From Hydrogenophilus sp. (GTDB lineage: Bacteria > Pseudomonadota > Gammaproteobacteria > Burkholderiales > Thiobacillaceae): a stretch of 64,000 bases of DNA. The stretch covers positions 64,616 through 128,615 of the forward strand of contig DYFK01000008.1 of assembly GCA_020725265.1 (NCBI GenBank), read 5' to 3'. The notes under the pieces are model-generated. The model had not been told where the DNA came from and did no database searches. It saw only the letters and a list, made by a program, of their open reading frames with translations. Position numbers and translations under genes: made by a program. Numbering within the stretch: the first letter of the stretch is position 1; every line of letters begins with the position of its first letter. This document shows positions 26,668 through 35,076 of the stretch, piece by piece.

Positions 26668-26895
26668 ATGGATTCGAACCAGACCCTCGACGCCCGCGGC
26701 CTCAACTGCCCGCTGCCCATCCTGCGCACCAAGAAATCGCTGAACGCCATGGCGTCCGGCGACACCCTCAAGGTGGTCGCCACCGACCCCGGTTCGCTCA
26801 AGGACATGCAGGCCTTCTGCGCCCAGACCGGCAACACGCTGCTGTCGTCGCAACAAAGCGGCGACGACTATGAATTCATGATCCGCAAGGCCTGA
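26668..26895 (+). CDS. tusA: TusA-family sulfurtransferase
   Basis: TusA is a small sulfur carrier that holds a persulfide on one cysteine. The 75-residue protein has the family motif LDARGLNCPLPILRTKK with the active Cys at residue 14. AATAAGGAG lies upstream of the ATG. It starts a three-gene unit with dsrE2 and an epimerase-like gene; tusA next to dsrE2 is a recurrent pair in sulfur oxidisers. This suggests cytoplasmic trafficking of sulfane sulfur. Confidence 0.9.
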   Translation: MDSNQTLDARGLNCPLPILRTKKSLNAMASGDTLKVVATDPGSLKDMQAFCAQTGNTLLSSQQSGDDYEFMIRKA

Positions 26896-26905
26896 GGAGA
26901 CCGCC

Positions 26906-27529
26906 ATGAGCGTCGCGAAACTGCATGCCGTTCAGGACAACGCCGCCATGCCGACAGTTCTGGCCGGGCTGGAAGCCTGGTTCGACCGCCGCCTGGACGA
27001 GAAACTGGCCGAGCGCGAGGCCAACAGGATTCCGTCCCTGGCCATCATCGCCACCAAGGGCACCATGGACATGGCCTACCCGCCCTTCATCCTGGCCTCC
27101 ACCGCCGCCGCCCTGGGCTGGAACGCGTCCATCTTCTTCACCTTCTACGGCCTGGAACTGGTGAAGAAGGAGCTCGACATCAAGGTCTCGCCCCTGGGCA
27201 ACCCGGCCATGCCCATGAAAATGCCGTTCGGTCCGGACTGGCTGAAGCGCATCAACATGCCGGTGCCCACCCTGGCCGCCAACCTGCCCGGCTTCGAGAG
27301 CCTGGCCACGGCCATGATGGAACAGACCGTGAAGGCCAAGGGCGTGCCCAGCATCCAGGAACTGCGCGACATCTGCGTCGAATCCGGCGTGCGCCTGGTG
27401 GCCTGCCAGATGACGGTGGACCTGTTCAATTACAGCCAGGACGAGTTCATCCCGGAAATCGCGGAATGGATCGGCGCCACCAGTTATCTGGGCGAGGCGA
27501 AGAACGCCGACATCTGCCTGTTCGTTTGA
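26906..27529 (+). CDS. DsrE2-type sulfurtransferase
   Basis: The 207-residue protein matches the DsrE2/DsrE-F-H-like group: ATKGTMDMAYPPFILASTAAALG, FTFYGLELV, then cysteines in LRDICVESG and VACQMTVDLF (about residues 154 and 166). These are positioned as in DsrE2A. It probably exchanges persulfide sulfur with TusA. A hydrophobic segment (about 55-75) may bind the membrane. It starts 10 bases after tusA. Confidence 0.85.
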   Translation: MSVAKLHAVQDNAAMPTVLAGLEAWFDRRLDEKLAEREANRIPSLAIIATKGTMDMAYPPFILASTAAALGWNASIFFTFYGLELVKKELDIKVSPLGNPAMPMKMPFGPDWLKRINMPVPTLAANLPGFESLATAMMEQTVKAKGVPSIQELRDICVESGVRLVACQMTVDLFNYSQDEFIPEIAEWIGATSYLGEAKNADICLFV

Positions 27530-27536
27530 GGCGGCC

Positions 27537-28550
27537 ATGACCACGGTCCTGATCACCGGCGCCACCGGCTTCGTGGGCAGCCACGCCCTCGAAGCCCTGA
27601 TGCGCCGGCCGGCCTTGAAACGGGTCGCGGCTTGCCGCGATCCCGCCCGTTTGCCGAAAGACTTCACGGGCGAAGTACGCGCGGGCGACCTGCGCGACCC
27701 GGACTGCCGCGAACGCCTGCTCGACGGCGTCGATGTGGTCTGCCACGCCATGGCCTGGACCGCCCTGTTCGGCCATGGCGAACGCAGCCGCGACCTCTAC
27801 CGGGAACCGACCCTGGCCCTGCTGGAGCGGGCCGTGGCGCGCGGCACGCGCCGCTTCATCAACGTCAGCACCACCTCGGCCGCCGCGCCGGAACACTCGG
27901 CCGACCCCATGAGCCGGGGCATCCCGCGCCCGTTCTGGCCGCATCTGGCCAGCGTGGTCGCCATCGAGGACGCCCTGCGGGCGTGGGCCGGCGGCGCCAC
28001 CACGATGGTCAACCTGCGCTTCGGCATCTTCGCCGGGCGGCGCTACGGCCTGGGCCTGTTGCCCATTCTCGCGCCGCGCCTGAAGGCCCATCTGGTGCCC
28101 TGGGTGGCGGGCGGCCGCAGCGGCCTGCCCATCACCGCCGGCGAAGACATCGGCGAAGCCATGGCCCTGGCCGCCACGGCGCCGGACCTGTCCGGCTACG
28201 AAGGCTTCAACATCGTCGGCCCGACCGTCCCGACGGTGCGCGAAGTGATCGACTTCCTGCACGCGGAATACGGCCTGCCCCGGCCGCATTTCTCCGTACC
28301 CTTCGCCGTGGCCTATCCCTTCGCCTGGCTGATGGAACAACTCGACCGGATTGCCCCCTGGCCGCCCCTGGTTACCCGCAGCGTCGTGCACCTGCTGGAA
28401 GAAACCGGAGCCGATAACCAGCGCGCGGAGGCAAGACTGGGCTACCGGCCGCGCGTCGGCTGGCGCGACGCCATCCGCCAGCAGATGATGGAAATGGCCA
28501 GCCGCCAGCGGCGGCCGATGGCCATGCACAAGGCCTTGCCGCCGTCCTGA
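27537..28550 (+). CDS. NAD-dependent epimerase/dehydratase (extended SDR)
   Basis: The 337-residue protein begins MTTVLITGATGFVGSHALEAL, the nucleotide-binding glycine motif of extended short-chain dehydrogenases. The usual YxxxK pair is not obvious: the region after FINVSTTSAAAPE lacks it, so activity may be non-catalytic or differ from classical epimerases. It begins 7 bases after dsrE2 and is probably in the same TetR-controlled transcript. Its substrate is unknown. Confidence 0.8.
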   Translation: MTTVLITGATGFVGSHALEALMRRPALKRVAACRDPARLPKDFTGEVRAGDLRDPDCRERLLDGVDVVCHAMAWTALFGHGERSRDLYREPTLALLERAVARGTRRFINVSTTSAAAPEHSADPMSRGIPRPFWPHLASVVAIEDALRAWAGGATTMVNLRFGIFAGRRYGLGLLPILAPRLKAHLVPWVAGGRSGLPITAGEDIGEAMALAATAPDLSGYEGFNIVGPTVPTVREVIDFLHAEYGLPRPHFSVPFAVAYPFAWLMEQLDRIAPWPPLVTRSVVHLLEETGADNQRAEARLGYRPRVGWRDAIRQQMMEMASRQRRPMAMHKALPPS

Positions 28551-28894
28551 AAGGGGTAACGGCATGGTGAGCCGTTGTCAGCCGAAACAGTGGCAGGGGA
28601 TGTGAAGATTCCGAGGGAGAGGTCGGGGGCGGTTGGAGGTTGCTTTCGGCTTGAACCGACATCCAGATTGGCCGCGCAATTCGTATTGAACGTCTGCTTT
28701 GTGGGCGCGTCGGAAATGCTACTGTCGGCCAGAAGCCGACGGTTGGTGGGGCGTGTTTTAATGTCCCCTATTGCTGGTGAACAGCTTTTCACACCCCGGC
28801 GCATTACCGAGGCTGGTCCTAATTTCCAGCAGAGAGAAATATTTGTTTTGCCACAAATGATATATGCATGAGAATCCAGCCACAGGAGTCATCC
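28551..28894. other. Intergenic stretch without a gene
   Basis: No convincing coding frame is present. A short hairpin GTCGGC-CAGAA-GCCGAC lies near 28724-28740. The 3' part is AT-rich and carries the inverted repeat at 28841-28858 before the DUF433 gene. The drop in GC marks the change to accessory DNA. Confidence 0.6.
28841..28858. promoter_or_regulatory. Inverted repeat upstream of the toxin-antitoxin pair
   Basis: ATTTGT-N6-ACAAAT, a perfect 6-base inverted repeat, lies 36 bases before the antitoxin ATG. Antitoxins commonly repress their own promoter through such sites; this is a candidate only. Confidence 0.45.
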
Positions 28895-29125
28895 ATGAAT
28901 CGTCAAAGATTAGAACGCATCACCCTGGAGTCCGGTAAGTGTGGAGGGCGCCCCTGTATCCGTGGGTATCGCATCCGTGTTAGCGACATCCTCAGCCTGC
29001 TGGGCGCCGGCGCTTCCCATGCCGAAATCCTTGAGGACTACCCCTTCCTCGAAGACGAAGACATCCTCGCCGCCCTCGACTACGCGGCCATCCAGACTGA
29101 TCACGCCATTTTGACCGTAGCATGA
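28895..29125 (+). CDS. DUF433 antitoxin-like protein
   Basis: The 76-residue protein has the DUF433 pattern: GKCGGRPCIRGYRIRVSDILSLLGAGAS, then EILEDYPFLEDEDILAALDYA. DUF433 proteins are small winged or helix-turn-helix-like proteins, often antitoxins for DUF5615/PIN-like partners. CAGGAG precedes ATG 28895. It overlaps the next gene by 4 bases. Confidence 0.85.
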   Translation: MNRQRLERITLESGKCGGRPCIRGYRIRVSDILSLLGAGASHAEILEDYPFLEDEDILAALDYAAIQTDHAILTVA

Positions 29126-29454
29126 AGCTGCTGGTGGATAACCAGTTGCCCCTTGCCTTGGCGAAATTCCTGGCTGCCAACAGTTTCGATTGCCAGCATG
29201 TCCAGGACCTCGGCATGGGTGCGACGGATGATTGGGTGATCTGGGAATACGCGAAGGTCCATGACATGGCCATCGTCACCAAGGATGAAGACTTCCCATT
29301 GATGGCGGACAGACAGGGAAGCATTCCGCCTCGGGTCGTGTGGGTACGTTTGGGTAATTGCCGCAAGGCAGCCTTGCTGCAAGCCTTCGCCACTTTGCTG
29401 TCCGACTTGCGGACATTGCTGGATGACGGTGGGAGCGTCATCGAGATTCGATAA
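29122..29454 (+). CDS. DUF5615 PIN-like toxin candidate
   Basis: The 110-residue protein starts MKLLVDNQLPLALAKFL with a PIN-type acidic residue (D6). IVTKDEDFPLM supplies the second acidic cluster and RLGNCRK the C-terminal part, as in DUF5615. The coupled DUF433 gene supports a toxin-antitoxin module in which this would be the RNase. Enzyme activity is inferred from the family. Confidence 0.82.
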   Translation: MKLLVDNQLPLALAKFLAANSFDCQHVQDLGMGATDDWVIWEYAKVHDMAIVTKDEDFPLMADRQGSIPPRVVWVRLGNCRKAALLQAFATLLSDLRTLLDDGGSVIEIR

Positions 29455-29505
29455 TCCTGGCGAAAGCACGCCAATTCTCGCCGTGGATAACACCTAACAA
29501 CAATC

Positions 29506-29742
29506 ATGCGAGTCACCAGCTCCCATATCGTCGAATGGGCCAACACCCAGGCCAAGCAAGCCCAGACCGAGTTGCCGCGTCTGGTCCGGTGGCTTTGTTT
29601 CCTCGCCGGCTCGACCCGCCAGATCGCCTTTCCCGCTGGGGACTCGACCTACCTTCCAGGCTGGGACGGCAGGCTGTTCAGCGAGCAGGGCAATACCTGT
29701 ATCACCGGCTACCCGTATAGACAGAATACTCGTCGGTTCTGA
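29506..29742 (+). pseudogene. N-terminal fragment of a large protein
   Basis: The 78-residue frame reads MRVTSSHIVEWANTQA ... FPAGDSTYLPGWDGRLFSEQGN and then diverges into unrelated sequence. To my recollection this N-terminus belongs to large uncharacterised accessory proteins of far greater length, so the gene is probably cut off after about residue 63. It lies 51 bases after the toxin-antitoxin pair. The remaining 235 bases to 29977 hold no recognisable continuation. Function unknown. Confidence 0.5.
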
Positions 29743-29977
29743 GTTTCAGACGGTCGACTACCCCTCACCAGTGACGGCGTCGGCTCGGAAAGAGCCAGCC
29801 GAGGATCAAGGAAGCGGACATTCCCGAACGGTCGCCATGTAGCAGCAGCCACTGACCGTTCAGGCCGTCAGCAGCCAGCCAACATGGGCACAAAGCCCAT
29901 GCCCCCCGCGGTTCCCCAGCGCACCGTACGGCCTCCCGGTCCTCGATCACTCAAGGCCCGTTATCCCCGATTCCGCG

Positions 29978-30718
29978 TCACATCTGCCTGAACAGGTGCG
30001 CGTAGGTCCGGCTCACGGCCAGTTTCTCGGGCCGGTTTTTCAGGCTGAGGCTGACCTTGCCGAGCAGGTCGTGGTGGGCGGCGGCGATCAGGCGCACGTT
30101 GACCACGGTGCCCCGGTGTACCTGCCAGAACTCCGCCGGGTCGAGCCGGGCGATGAGTTCCCTGAGCGGGGTGCGCAGCAGCAGTTCGGCGTCGCGGGTC
30201 GCCACGCTGGTGTATTTGTCGGCGGACTGGAAATAGCACACTTCGTCCACCGCCACGAGGTGTACGTTCTGCCCCACCTGGGCTTTCAGCCAGCGTAGCG
30301 GTTCCGGCCGGTCGTGGCCGGCGAGCAGTTGTCGCAGGCGGGCCAGCAGCGCGTCCGGGGCGGTTCCAGACTGGCGGCGCAGGCGTTCCACGCAGCGGGC
30401 CAGGCGTTCGTCCGATACCGGTTTCAGCAGATAGTCCGCCGCCGCCTGGTCGAAGGCCCGCACGGCGTGTTCGTCGTAGGCGGTGACGAAGACGATCCGG
30501 CAATCCGGCGCGGCGGTGGCCGCCACGTCGAGGCCGTTCGGGCCGGGCATGCGGATGTCGAGGAAGGCGATGTCGGGGCGCAGGCCGGCCAGGGCTTCGA
30601 TGGCGGCCTGGCCGTCGTGGGCCAGGGCGACGATTTCCAGTTCCGGCCACAGGCGCGCCAGGCGCCGCCGCAGGTCTTCGGCCAGGTGGGGCTCGTCTTC
30701 GGCGATCAGTGCCTTCAT
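29978..30718 (-). CDS. LytTR-family response regulator
   Basis: The 246-residue protein has a receiver domain (about 1-115) with the phosphoacceptor Asp in DIAFLDIRMPGPNG. The C-terminal LytTR DNA-binding domain (about 145-246) carries the family pattern AVDEVCYFQSADKYTSV and FWQVHRGTVVNVRLI. It is the last gene of a six-gene minus-strand operon and overlaps its kinase gene by 4 bases. It probably controls this operon or related envelope functions. Confidence 0.93.
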   Translation of the reverse strand: MKALIAEDEPHLAEDLRRRLARLWPELEIVALAHDGQAAIEALAGLRPDIAFLDIRMPGPNGLDVAATAAPDCRIVFVTAYDEHAVRAFDQAAADYLLKPVSDERLARCVERLRRQSGTAPDALLARLRQLLAGHDRPEPLRWLKAQVGQNVHLVAVDEVCYFQSADKYTSVATRDAELLLRTPLRELIARLDPAEFWQVHRGTVVNVRLIAAAHHDLLGKVSLSLKNRPEKLAVSRTYAHLFRQM

Positions 30719-31737
30719 CGCGGAATCTCCAGCGTGGCGGTGACGCCGTGTCCGGGGTTGGCGGACAGGGTGAGGCGGGCCTCTTCGCCGTACAGAATCC
30801 GGAGGCGGGCGCGTACATTGTCCAGGCCGGCGCCGCCGCCGCTGTCCCGCAGGCCGGCGCCGTCGTCCGTGACCCGGATGGTCAGGCGGCCGTCTTCGCG
30901 GCGCGCCCGGATGAGCAGGGCGCCACCGCCCGGCTTGGGTTCGATGCCGTGACGCACCGCGTTTTCCACCAGCGGTTGCAGCAGCATGGGCGGCCAGGGC
31001 AGGTCCCGCAGATCGTCCGTCACGTCGATGCGCCAGCGCAGCCGGTCGCCGAAACGCACGGCCAGGATGTCCAGATAGCGGGTCAGCAGGTCCAGTTCGT
31101 CGTCCAGGGTGCCCCGATCGCTCCGGGCGCGGGCCAGGGCCACCCGCAGCCAGTCGTTCAGGCGTTCGAGCAGGCGGCGGGCGAGGGCCGGGTCGGCGTC
31201 GATCAGTCCGGCCACGTTGGCCAGGGTGTTGAACAGGAAATGCGGTTCGATCTGGGCCTGGAGCATGCGCAACCGCGCCTCCAGTTCCCTTCGTTCCATT
31301 TCGCTTTGCCGGAGCTGGCGTTGCTTGACCTCGGCATCCAGCCGCTGCACGCGCTCGTTGAGGTAGAAGGCGATGCCGCCGAGGCCGCCGAAGAACAGGC
31401 CGATCAGCACGGCGGTCCAGGCCCTGGGATCGCTCCAGCCGCCTTCGCCGGTGACCCAGGCGCCCAGGCTGACGCCGAACAGGACGCTGGCGGGGAACGT
31501 GAAGGCCAGCAGGGGCCAGCGGCGCCAGTCGCGCACCCGCAGCATCACCGCCGCGTTGGCGGCGCAGATGGACAGGCCGATGCTTTGGGAATAGCTCCAG
31601 TTGACCCAGAAACCGTAACCGAATCCGACCTGGGTCAGCAGACCCGCGATCGCGGTGTTGAAGACCGCCGTCGCCAGCAGGGAGATCAGCCAGTAGCGCG
31701 GGGGGGCGGTCATCGGGAGCTGGGTCATGACGCTCAT
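30715..31737 (-). CDS. LytS/YehU-type sensor histidine kinase
   Basis: The 340-residue protein has four predicted membrane helices in the first 130 residues and a coiled-coil linker. A His_kinase domain follows with the phospho-His in LQAQIEPHFLFNTLANV (about residue 166), then a HATPase with PLVENAVRHGI and DDGAGL. The sensor part is embedded in the membrane with little periplasmic sequence, as in peptide- or stress-sensing kinases. It is the partner of the overlapping LytTR regulator. Confidence 0.92.
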   Translation of the reverse strand: MSVMTQLPMTAPPRYWLISLLATAVFNTAIAGLLTQVGFGYGFWVNWSYSQSIGLSICAANAAVMLRVRDWRRWPLLAFTFPASVLFGVSLGAWVTGEGGWSDPRAWTAVLIGLFFGGLGGIAFYLNERVQRLDAEVKQRQLRQSEMERRELEARLRMLQAQIEPHFLFNTLANVAGLIDADPALARRLLERLNDWLRVALARARSDRGTLDDELDLLTRYLDILAVRFGDRLRWRIDVTDDLRDLPWPPMLLQPLVENAVRHGIEPKPGGGALLIRARREDGRLTIRVTDDGAGLRDSGGGAGLDNVRARLRILYGEEARLTLSANPGHGVTATLEIPR

Positions 31738-32960
31738 GGTAGTGCGAGCTTCACGCCCAGGGTAAGGCTGGATGCCACGATGGCGGCGAATTCGCCGCGT
31801 GCTCCGTCGTGGTCGCCGCCATCGGCCAGCCGGGCCAGGATGAAGACCGAGGCGCGGTCGTCGAGACTGCGTTCCGCGTAGCCCGCCAGTTCGTGGCTGC
31901 CGTCGGTGAGGTTGCGGGTGAACATGAGGCGCCAGTAGCCGTCCATGTCCATGAGATTGCTCTGCCAGACCAGGTGGAGGTAATCCCGGCCCAGCAGGGG
32001 CGGAGCGTGGCCCAGGGCCAGGCCGGCCAGGGCCGGCGCGGCGGCGGCGCGGCTGAAATAGGCGGCCTCCTCTCCCGCCCGGTAGCCGTGGCCGTCGTGC
32101 AGGTATTCGAGATTCAGGGTGCGGCCGTTCTCGAAGGTGTAGGTGGCGCCCGCCAGAAAGGTGCCGTGGCGGGGCGAGCGGGGCGCCAGCCGAAAAGGCT
32201 GGCCGGCATCCGCCGGGGAGACCAGGGCGTCGGCCCGGGTGGAACTGGCGAACTCGCCGTAGAGGAGCAGGGCGTCGCTGTAGGTATGGCGGGCATGCAG
32301 CCCGGCGAACAGCCCCTGGCCCGGCGTCTTCGCCAGGGCCAGGCCGGCGGCCCAGTCGCCGCCACGCTGTTCCCCATGCAACAGCCAGCTTCCGCGCAGC
32401 CCGTGGGCGTCGTGGCCGTCACCGGCCAGATAGGCCAGGGCCAGGCCGCGCTCCGTATCCGGCGTCCAGGCGAGCTTCAGGGCGTCCACGCCGGACAACT
32501 CCGCCAGGGGGTTGCCCCGGCCATTGTCGAAATAGAACGGGCTGGACGGGGAACGGAACTGGGCTGGCCCCCAGTTCAGCACCTCCCGCCCAGCGGCCAG
32601 GTTCCAGGCCTCGTCCAGACGCCAGCGCACCTGGCCCTGGCCGAGCCAGGCCTCGCCGGCGGCCCGGTCGCCGGACGAGTCGGCTCGGACGCCGAGGATG
32701 GGGCGCAGGGTCAGGCGCACACGGCCGCTTTCCGCCTTCAGGTCGAGACGGACCTCGGCCACGCCATCCCGTTCGGACAGATCGGCGAGGCGGTTGTCTG
32801 GATTCAGCACGCTGGTACGGTTCAGGTCCAGGGTGGTGCCGTAGCCGTACAGGGTGGCGTTCCAGCCAACTTGCCAGTCGCTGGTCTGGGCCCGGGACGT
32901 CGGATTGACGAACAGACCGGCCATCAGGACGGCCGTCCAGACCGAGATGGGCATATTCAC
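31734..32960 (-). CDS. Outer-membrane beta-barrel protein
   Basis: The 408-residue product has a signal peptide (ISVWTAVLMAGLFVNPTSRAQ) and alternating amphipathic strands through to the C-terminus, as in alginate-export/DUF1302-like porins. Motifs include AAGREVLNWGPAQFRSPSSPFYFD and the terminal strand LTLGVKLALP. The start is GTG 32960 overlapping the previous stop, or ATG 32954. Its place between a LolA-like protein and a two-component system suggests an outer-membrane exit or sensor component. No exact family is assigned. Confidence 0.65.
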   Translation of the reverse strand: MNMPISVWTAVLMAGLFVNPTSRAQTSDWQVGWNATLYGYGTTLDLNRTSVLNPDNRLADLSERDGVAEVRLDLKAESGRVRLTLRPILGVRADSSGDRAAGEAWLGQGQVRWRLDEAWNLAAGREVLNWGPAQFRSPSSPFYFDNGRGNPLAELSGVDALKLAWTPDTERGLALAYLAGDGHDAHGLRGSWLLHGEQRGGDWAAGLALAKTPGQGLFAGLHARHTYSDALLLYGEFASSTRADALVSPADAGQPFRLAPRSPRHGTFLAGATYTFENGRTLNLEYLHDGHGYRAGEEAAYFSRAAAAPALAGLALGHAPPLLGRDYLHLVWQSNLMDMDGYWRLMFTRNLTDGSHELAGYAERSLDDRASVFILARLADGGDHDGARGEFAAIVASSLTLGVKLALP

Positions 32961-33793
32961 TACATCTGCCCCAAATCGAACTCGGCGGCCGGGATGTCCC
33001 GCACCGTCACCGCGCTGTACTCCATGACGGTTTCGGCGTCGGTGAGGGCGTCGCGGATAACCATGCGGCTGACGAAGGGGAGGGATTTTCCCCGGTAGGC
33101 GATGCGGTTGCCGTAGGTGAAGCTGGCGGTCTTGAGCAGTTTGCCGGACACGGAGCGGAACTCCGCCTTCAGCCCGACCTGGCGCTTTTTCGATACCCAG
33201 TAGCGCACCTGGTCGTAGGTGGTGCGCTTGTGCTTCGAACGCAGCTCCAGCACATGGCAGGCCTCACCCTCCAGGACCGCCTCGCCGGCCAGCGCGGCGT
33301 CGTAGTCCTTGGCGTAGTTCGTGGCGGCGATGTCGCCGTTGGCGGCCTGGCCGCTCATGCGCTGGCGGGGCGAGATGGGGATGGGCTTGGCCAGGCCGGG
33401 CCGGGTGAGCCACATGTTGCGGCCCACCTGGAGCAGTTTCGAGCCCTTGAAGCGGGCGGGCTCCAGGGTTTCCGCCACGCTGGCGTCGGCCACGGCGCGC
33501 ACTTCCAGGCGTTGTTCGTCCGGGGCCTTGTCGCCGTCCCGGGAGACCAGGTCGATGCGCCAGGCGATGCCCGGCAGGCCGCCGCCCCGGGCCGTGTCGG
33601 CATCCTTCAGCAGGGTCTGGGGGTCGGGGTCGGCCAGGACGGGGGGGCTGAGCAGGGTGGCCAGGATCAGAAGCAGGGTGGGGACTAGGCCAAAGGCACC
33701 CTCTCCCCCGGCCCCTCCCCCGCAAGCGGGGGAGGGGTGCGCGGCAGCGCGGGAGAGGGTCTGGTTTTGCAAAGCAGATAGCCAAGAGCGCAT
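32960..33793 (-). CDS. LolA-like outer-membrane lipoprotein-sorting protein
   Basis: The protein (277 aa from this start) is periplasmic. The mature part has NYAKDYDAALAGEAVLEGEACHVLEL, YWVSKKRQVGLKAEF and SGKLLKTASFTYG, the pattern of the LolA-like lipoprotein-sorting family. ATG 33793 has GAGGAG 8 bases upstream; GTG 33820 and ATG 33799 are alternatives. The N-terminus is odd: a palindromic repeat (33698-33760) encodes PSPACGGGAGGEG between the start and the hydrophobic signal core, giving an n-region of about 33 residues. Export may be affected. Confidence 0.8.
   Translation of the reverse strand: MRSWLSALQNQTLSRAAAHPSPACGGGAGGEGAFGLVPTLLLILATLLSPPVLADPDPQTLLKDADTARGGGLPGIAWRIDLVSRDGDKAPDEQRLEVRAVADASVAETLEPARFKGSKLLQVGRNMWLTRPGLAKPIPISPRQRMSGQAANGDIAATNYAKDYDAALAGEAVLEGEACHVLELRSKHKRTTYDQVRYWVSKKRQVGLKAEFRSVSGKLLKTASFTYGNRIAYRGKSLPFVSRMVIRDALTDAETVMEYSAVTVRDIPAAEFDLGQM
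33698..33760. repeat. GC palindromic repeat inside a coding region
   Basis: A 26-base core palindrome (33712-33737, arms CCCCTCCCCCGC / GCGGGGGAGGGG, loop AA) is enclosed by outer arms ACCCTCTCCC (33698-33707) and GGGAGAGGGT (33751-33760). The identical 26-base core occurs at 46633-46658. Here it is translated near the start of the LolA-like gene. Confidence 0.85.
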
Positions 33794-33816
33794 CGTCATT
33801 TCTCCTCTACCAGTCC

Positions 33817-35076
33817 TCACATATGCCCCAGGGCATCGATGATGGGTTGCCGGGCGGCTCGGCGCGCGGGCAGCAGGGCGGCCAGGGTGCCCACGGCCAA
33901 CATCATGGCCAGGGTCAGCAGCATGCGTGGCGGGTCCAGGTCCACCAGCAGGGGCACGAGGCGCACCGAGTTGGGCGGGATGTAGGCGATGTCGGCGGCG
34001 TTGATGCCCCAGCGCGCCGCCAGGGTGATCAGTACGCCGACACCGCAGCCGATCAGGGCCAGGAACAGCGATTCGGTGGCGAACAGACGCACCACGCTCG
34101 GCCGCTTCAGGCCGATGGCGCGCAGGGTGCCGATCTCCCGGGTGCGTTCCACCACGGCCATGCCCATGGAGTTGGCCACGCTCATCACCACCACCGTGAG
34201 CACGATGGCGAAGATGAAACCGAAGATCATGTCGAACATGCCGCGCACCTGGCGGTAGAAGGCGGACAGGTCCACCCAGGTCTTGATCTCCACGTCGAAG
34301 CCGGCGGCTTGCAGCGTTTCCCGCAGGCGTTCCGCCATCGGGCCGGTCTGGTCGATGTCGTCCAGCAACACGGTCAGGCGGTCGGCCCGGCCCTCCGCGT
34401 CCAGCAGGTTCCGGGCCAGGGCCAGGGGCATGAAGATGAACTTGTCGTTGGTGCCGGCGTTACCGGTGTTGAAGCCGCCGCCCACGCGCACATCCAGGGC
34501 GTTGGCCTGGCCGGTGAGGGTGTTCACCAGCAGCGCCGCGTCGCCGCCGGTTTCCAGGTCGAGCAGTTCCAGCAGGCCGTCGCTCACGTTCACCACCTGC
34601 ACCCGTTCCGGGTCCAGTTTCCTGGCGATGAGCGTGTCGAAGCCGTGTTCGATTTCGTACTCGGTGAGACCGCCTTCCTGAAGCGCGGCCATGGCCTCCG
34701 GGGTGATGCCCTCGGCCAGGAAAATGGTGCTGGCGCGGCCGTTGCTGGCCAGGCCGGACAGAGCCAGGCGGGGCGTCGCCAGTTTCACGTGCGCCTCCGC
34801 CTCGATCAGGGCGGTCATGCGGGCGACCTCGTCGCCGGTGAGCAGGTAGCGTTCCGGGTCCAGCTTGCCGGCCGTGTCCATGCCGCGCTTCTGGATGGTG
34901 AGGTGGCCCAGCAGTTCGCCGTAGATGGCCTGGCGGGAAAGGCCGTCGTAGACGTTGTGGGTGTAGCCGGCGAACAGGCTGATGGCGGCGAAGCCGAAGG
35001 CCATGGCCAGCAGGGTCACCAGGGAGCGGTTGCGGTTGCGGGCCAGGCCGCGCAGGGCGAGCTTGCGCGCGTTCAT
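33817..35076 (-). CDS. ABC transporter permease, FtsX/MacB type
   Basis: The 419-residue protein has one N-terminal helix, a large periplasmic domain (about 45-280) and three C-terminal helices. It shows the FtsX signature IFAIVLTVVVMSVANSMGMAVVERTREIGTLRAIG. This is the LolC/E-MacB topology, which moves lipoproteins or peptides by mechanotransmission rather than cytoplasmic import. With the coupled ATPase and the LolA-like gene it suggests a Lol-like specialised export route. Confidence 0.9.
   Translation of the reverse strand: MNARKLALRGLARNRNRSLVTLLAMAFGFAAISLFAGYTHNVYDGLSRQAIYGELLGHLTIQKRGMDTAGKLDPERYLLTGDEVARMTALIEAEAHVKLATPRLALSGLASNGRASTIFLAEGITPEAMAALQEGGLTEYEIEHGFDTLIARKLDPERVQVVNVSDGLLELLDLETGGDAALLVNTLTGQANALDVRVGGGFNTGNAGTNDKFIFMPLALARNLLDAEGRADRLTVLLDDIDQTGPMAERLRETLQAAGFDVEIKTWVDLSAFYRQVRGMFDMIFGFIFAIVLTVVVMSVANSMGMAVVERTREIGTLRAIGLKRPSVVRLFATESLFLALIGCGVGVLITLAARWGINAADIAYIPPNSVRLVPLLVDLDPPRMLLTLAMMLAVGTLAALLPARRAARQPIIDALGHM

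Noticed and set aside
29765..29950. 61-codon minus-strand frame
   Set aside because: No ribosome site, no family resemblance and unusual composition; could be a remnant but is not supported as a gene.
33698..33760. CRISPR-like repeat
   Set aside because: The GC palindromes are single dispersed copies without regular spacers.
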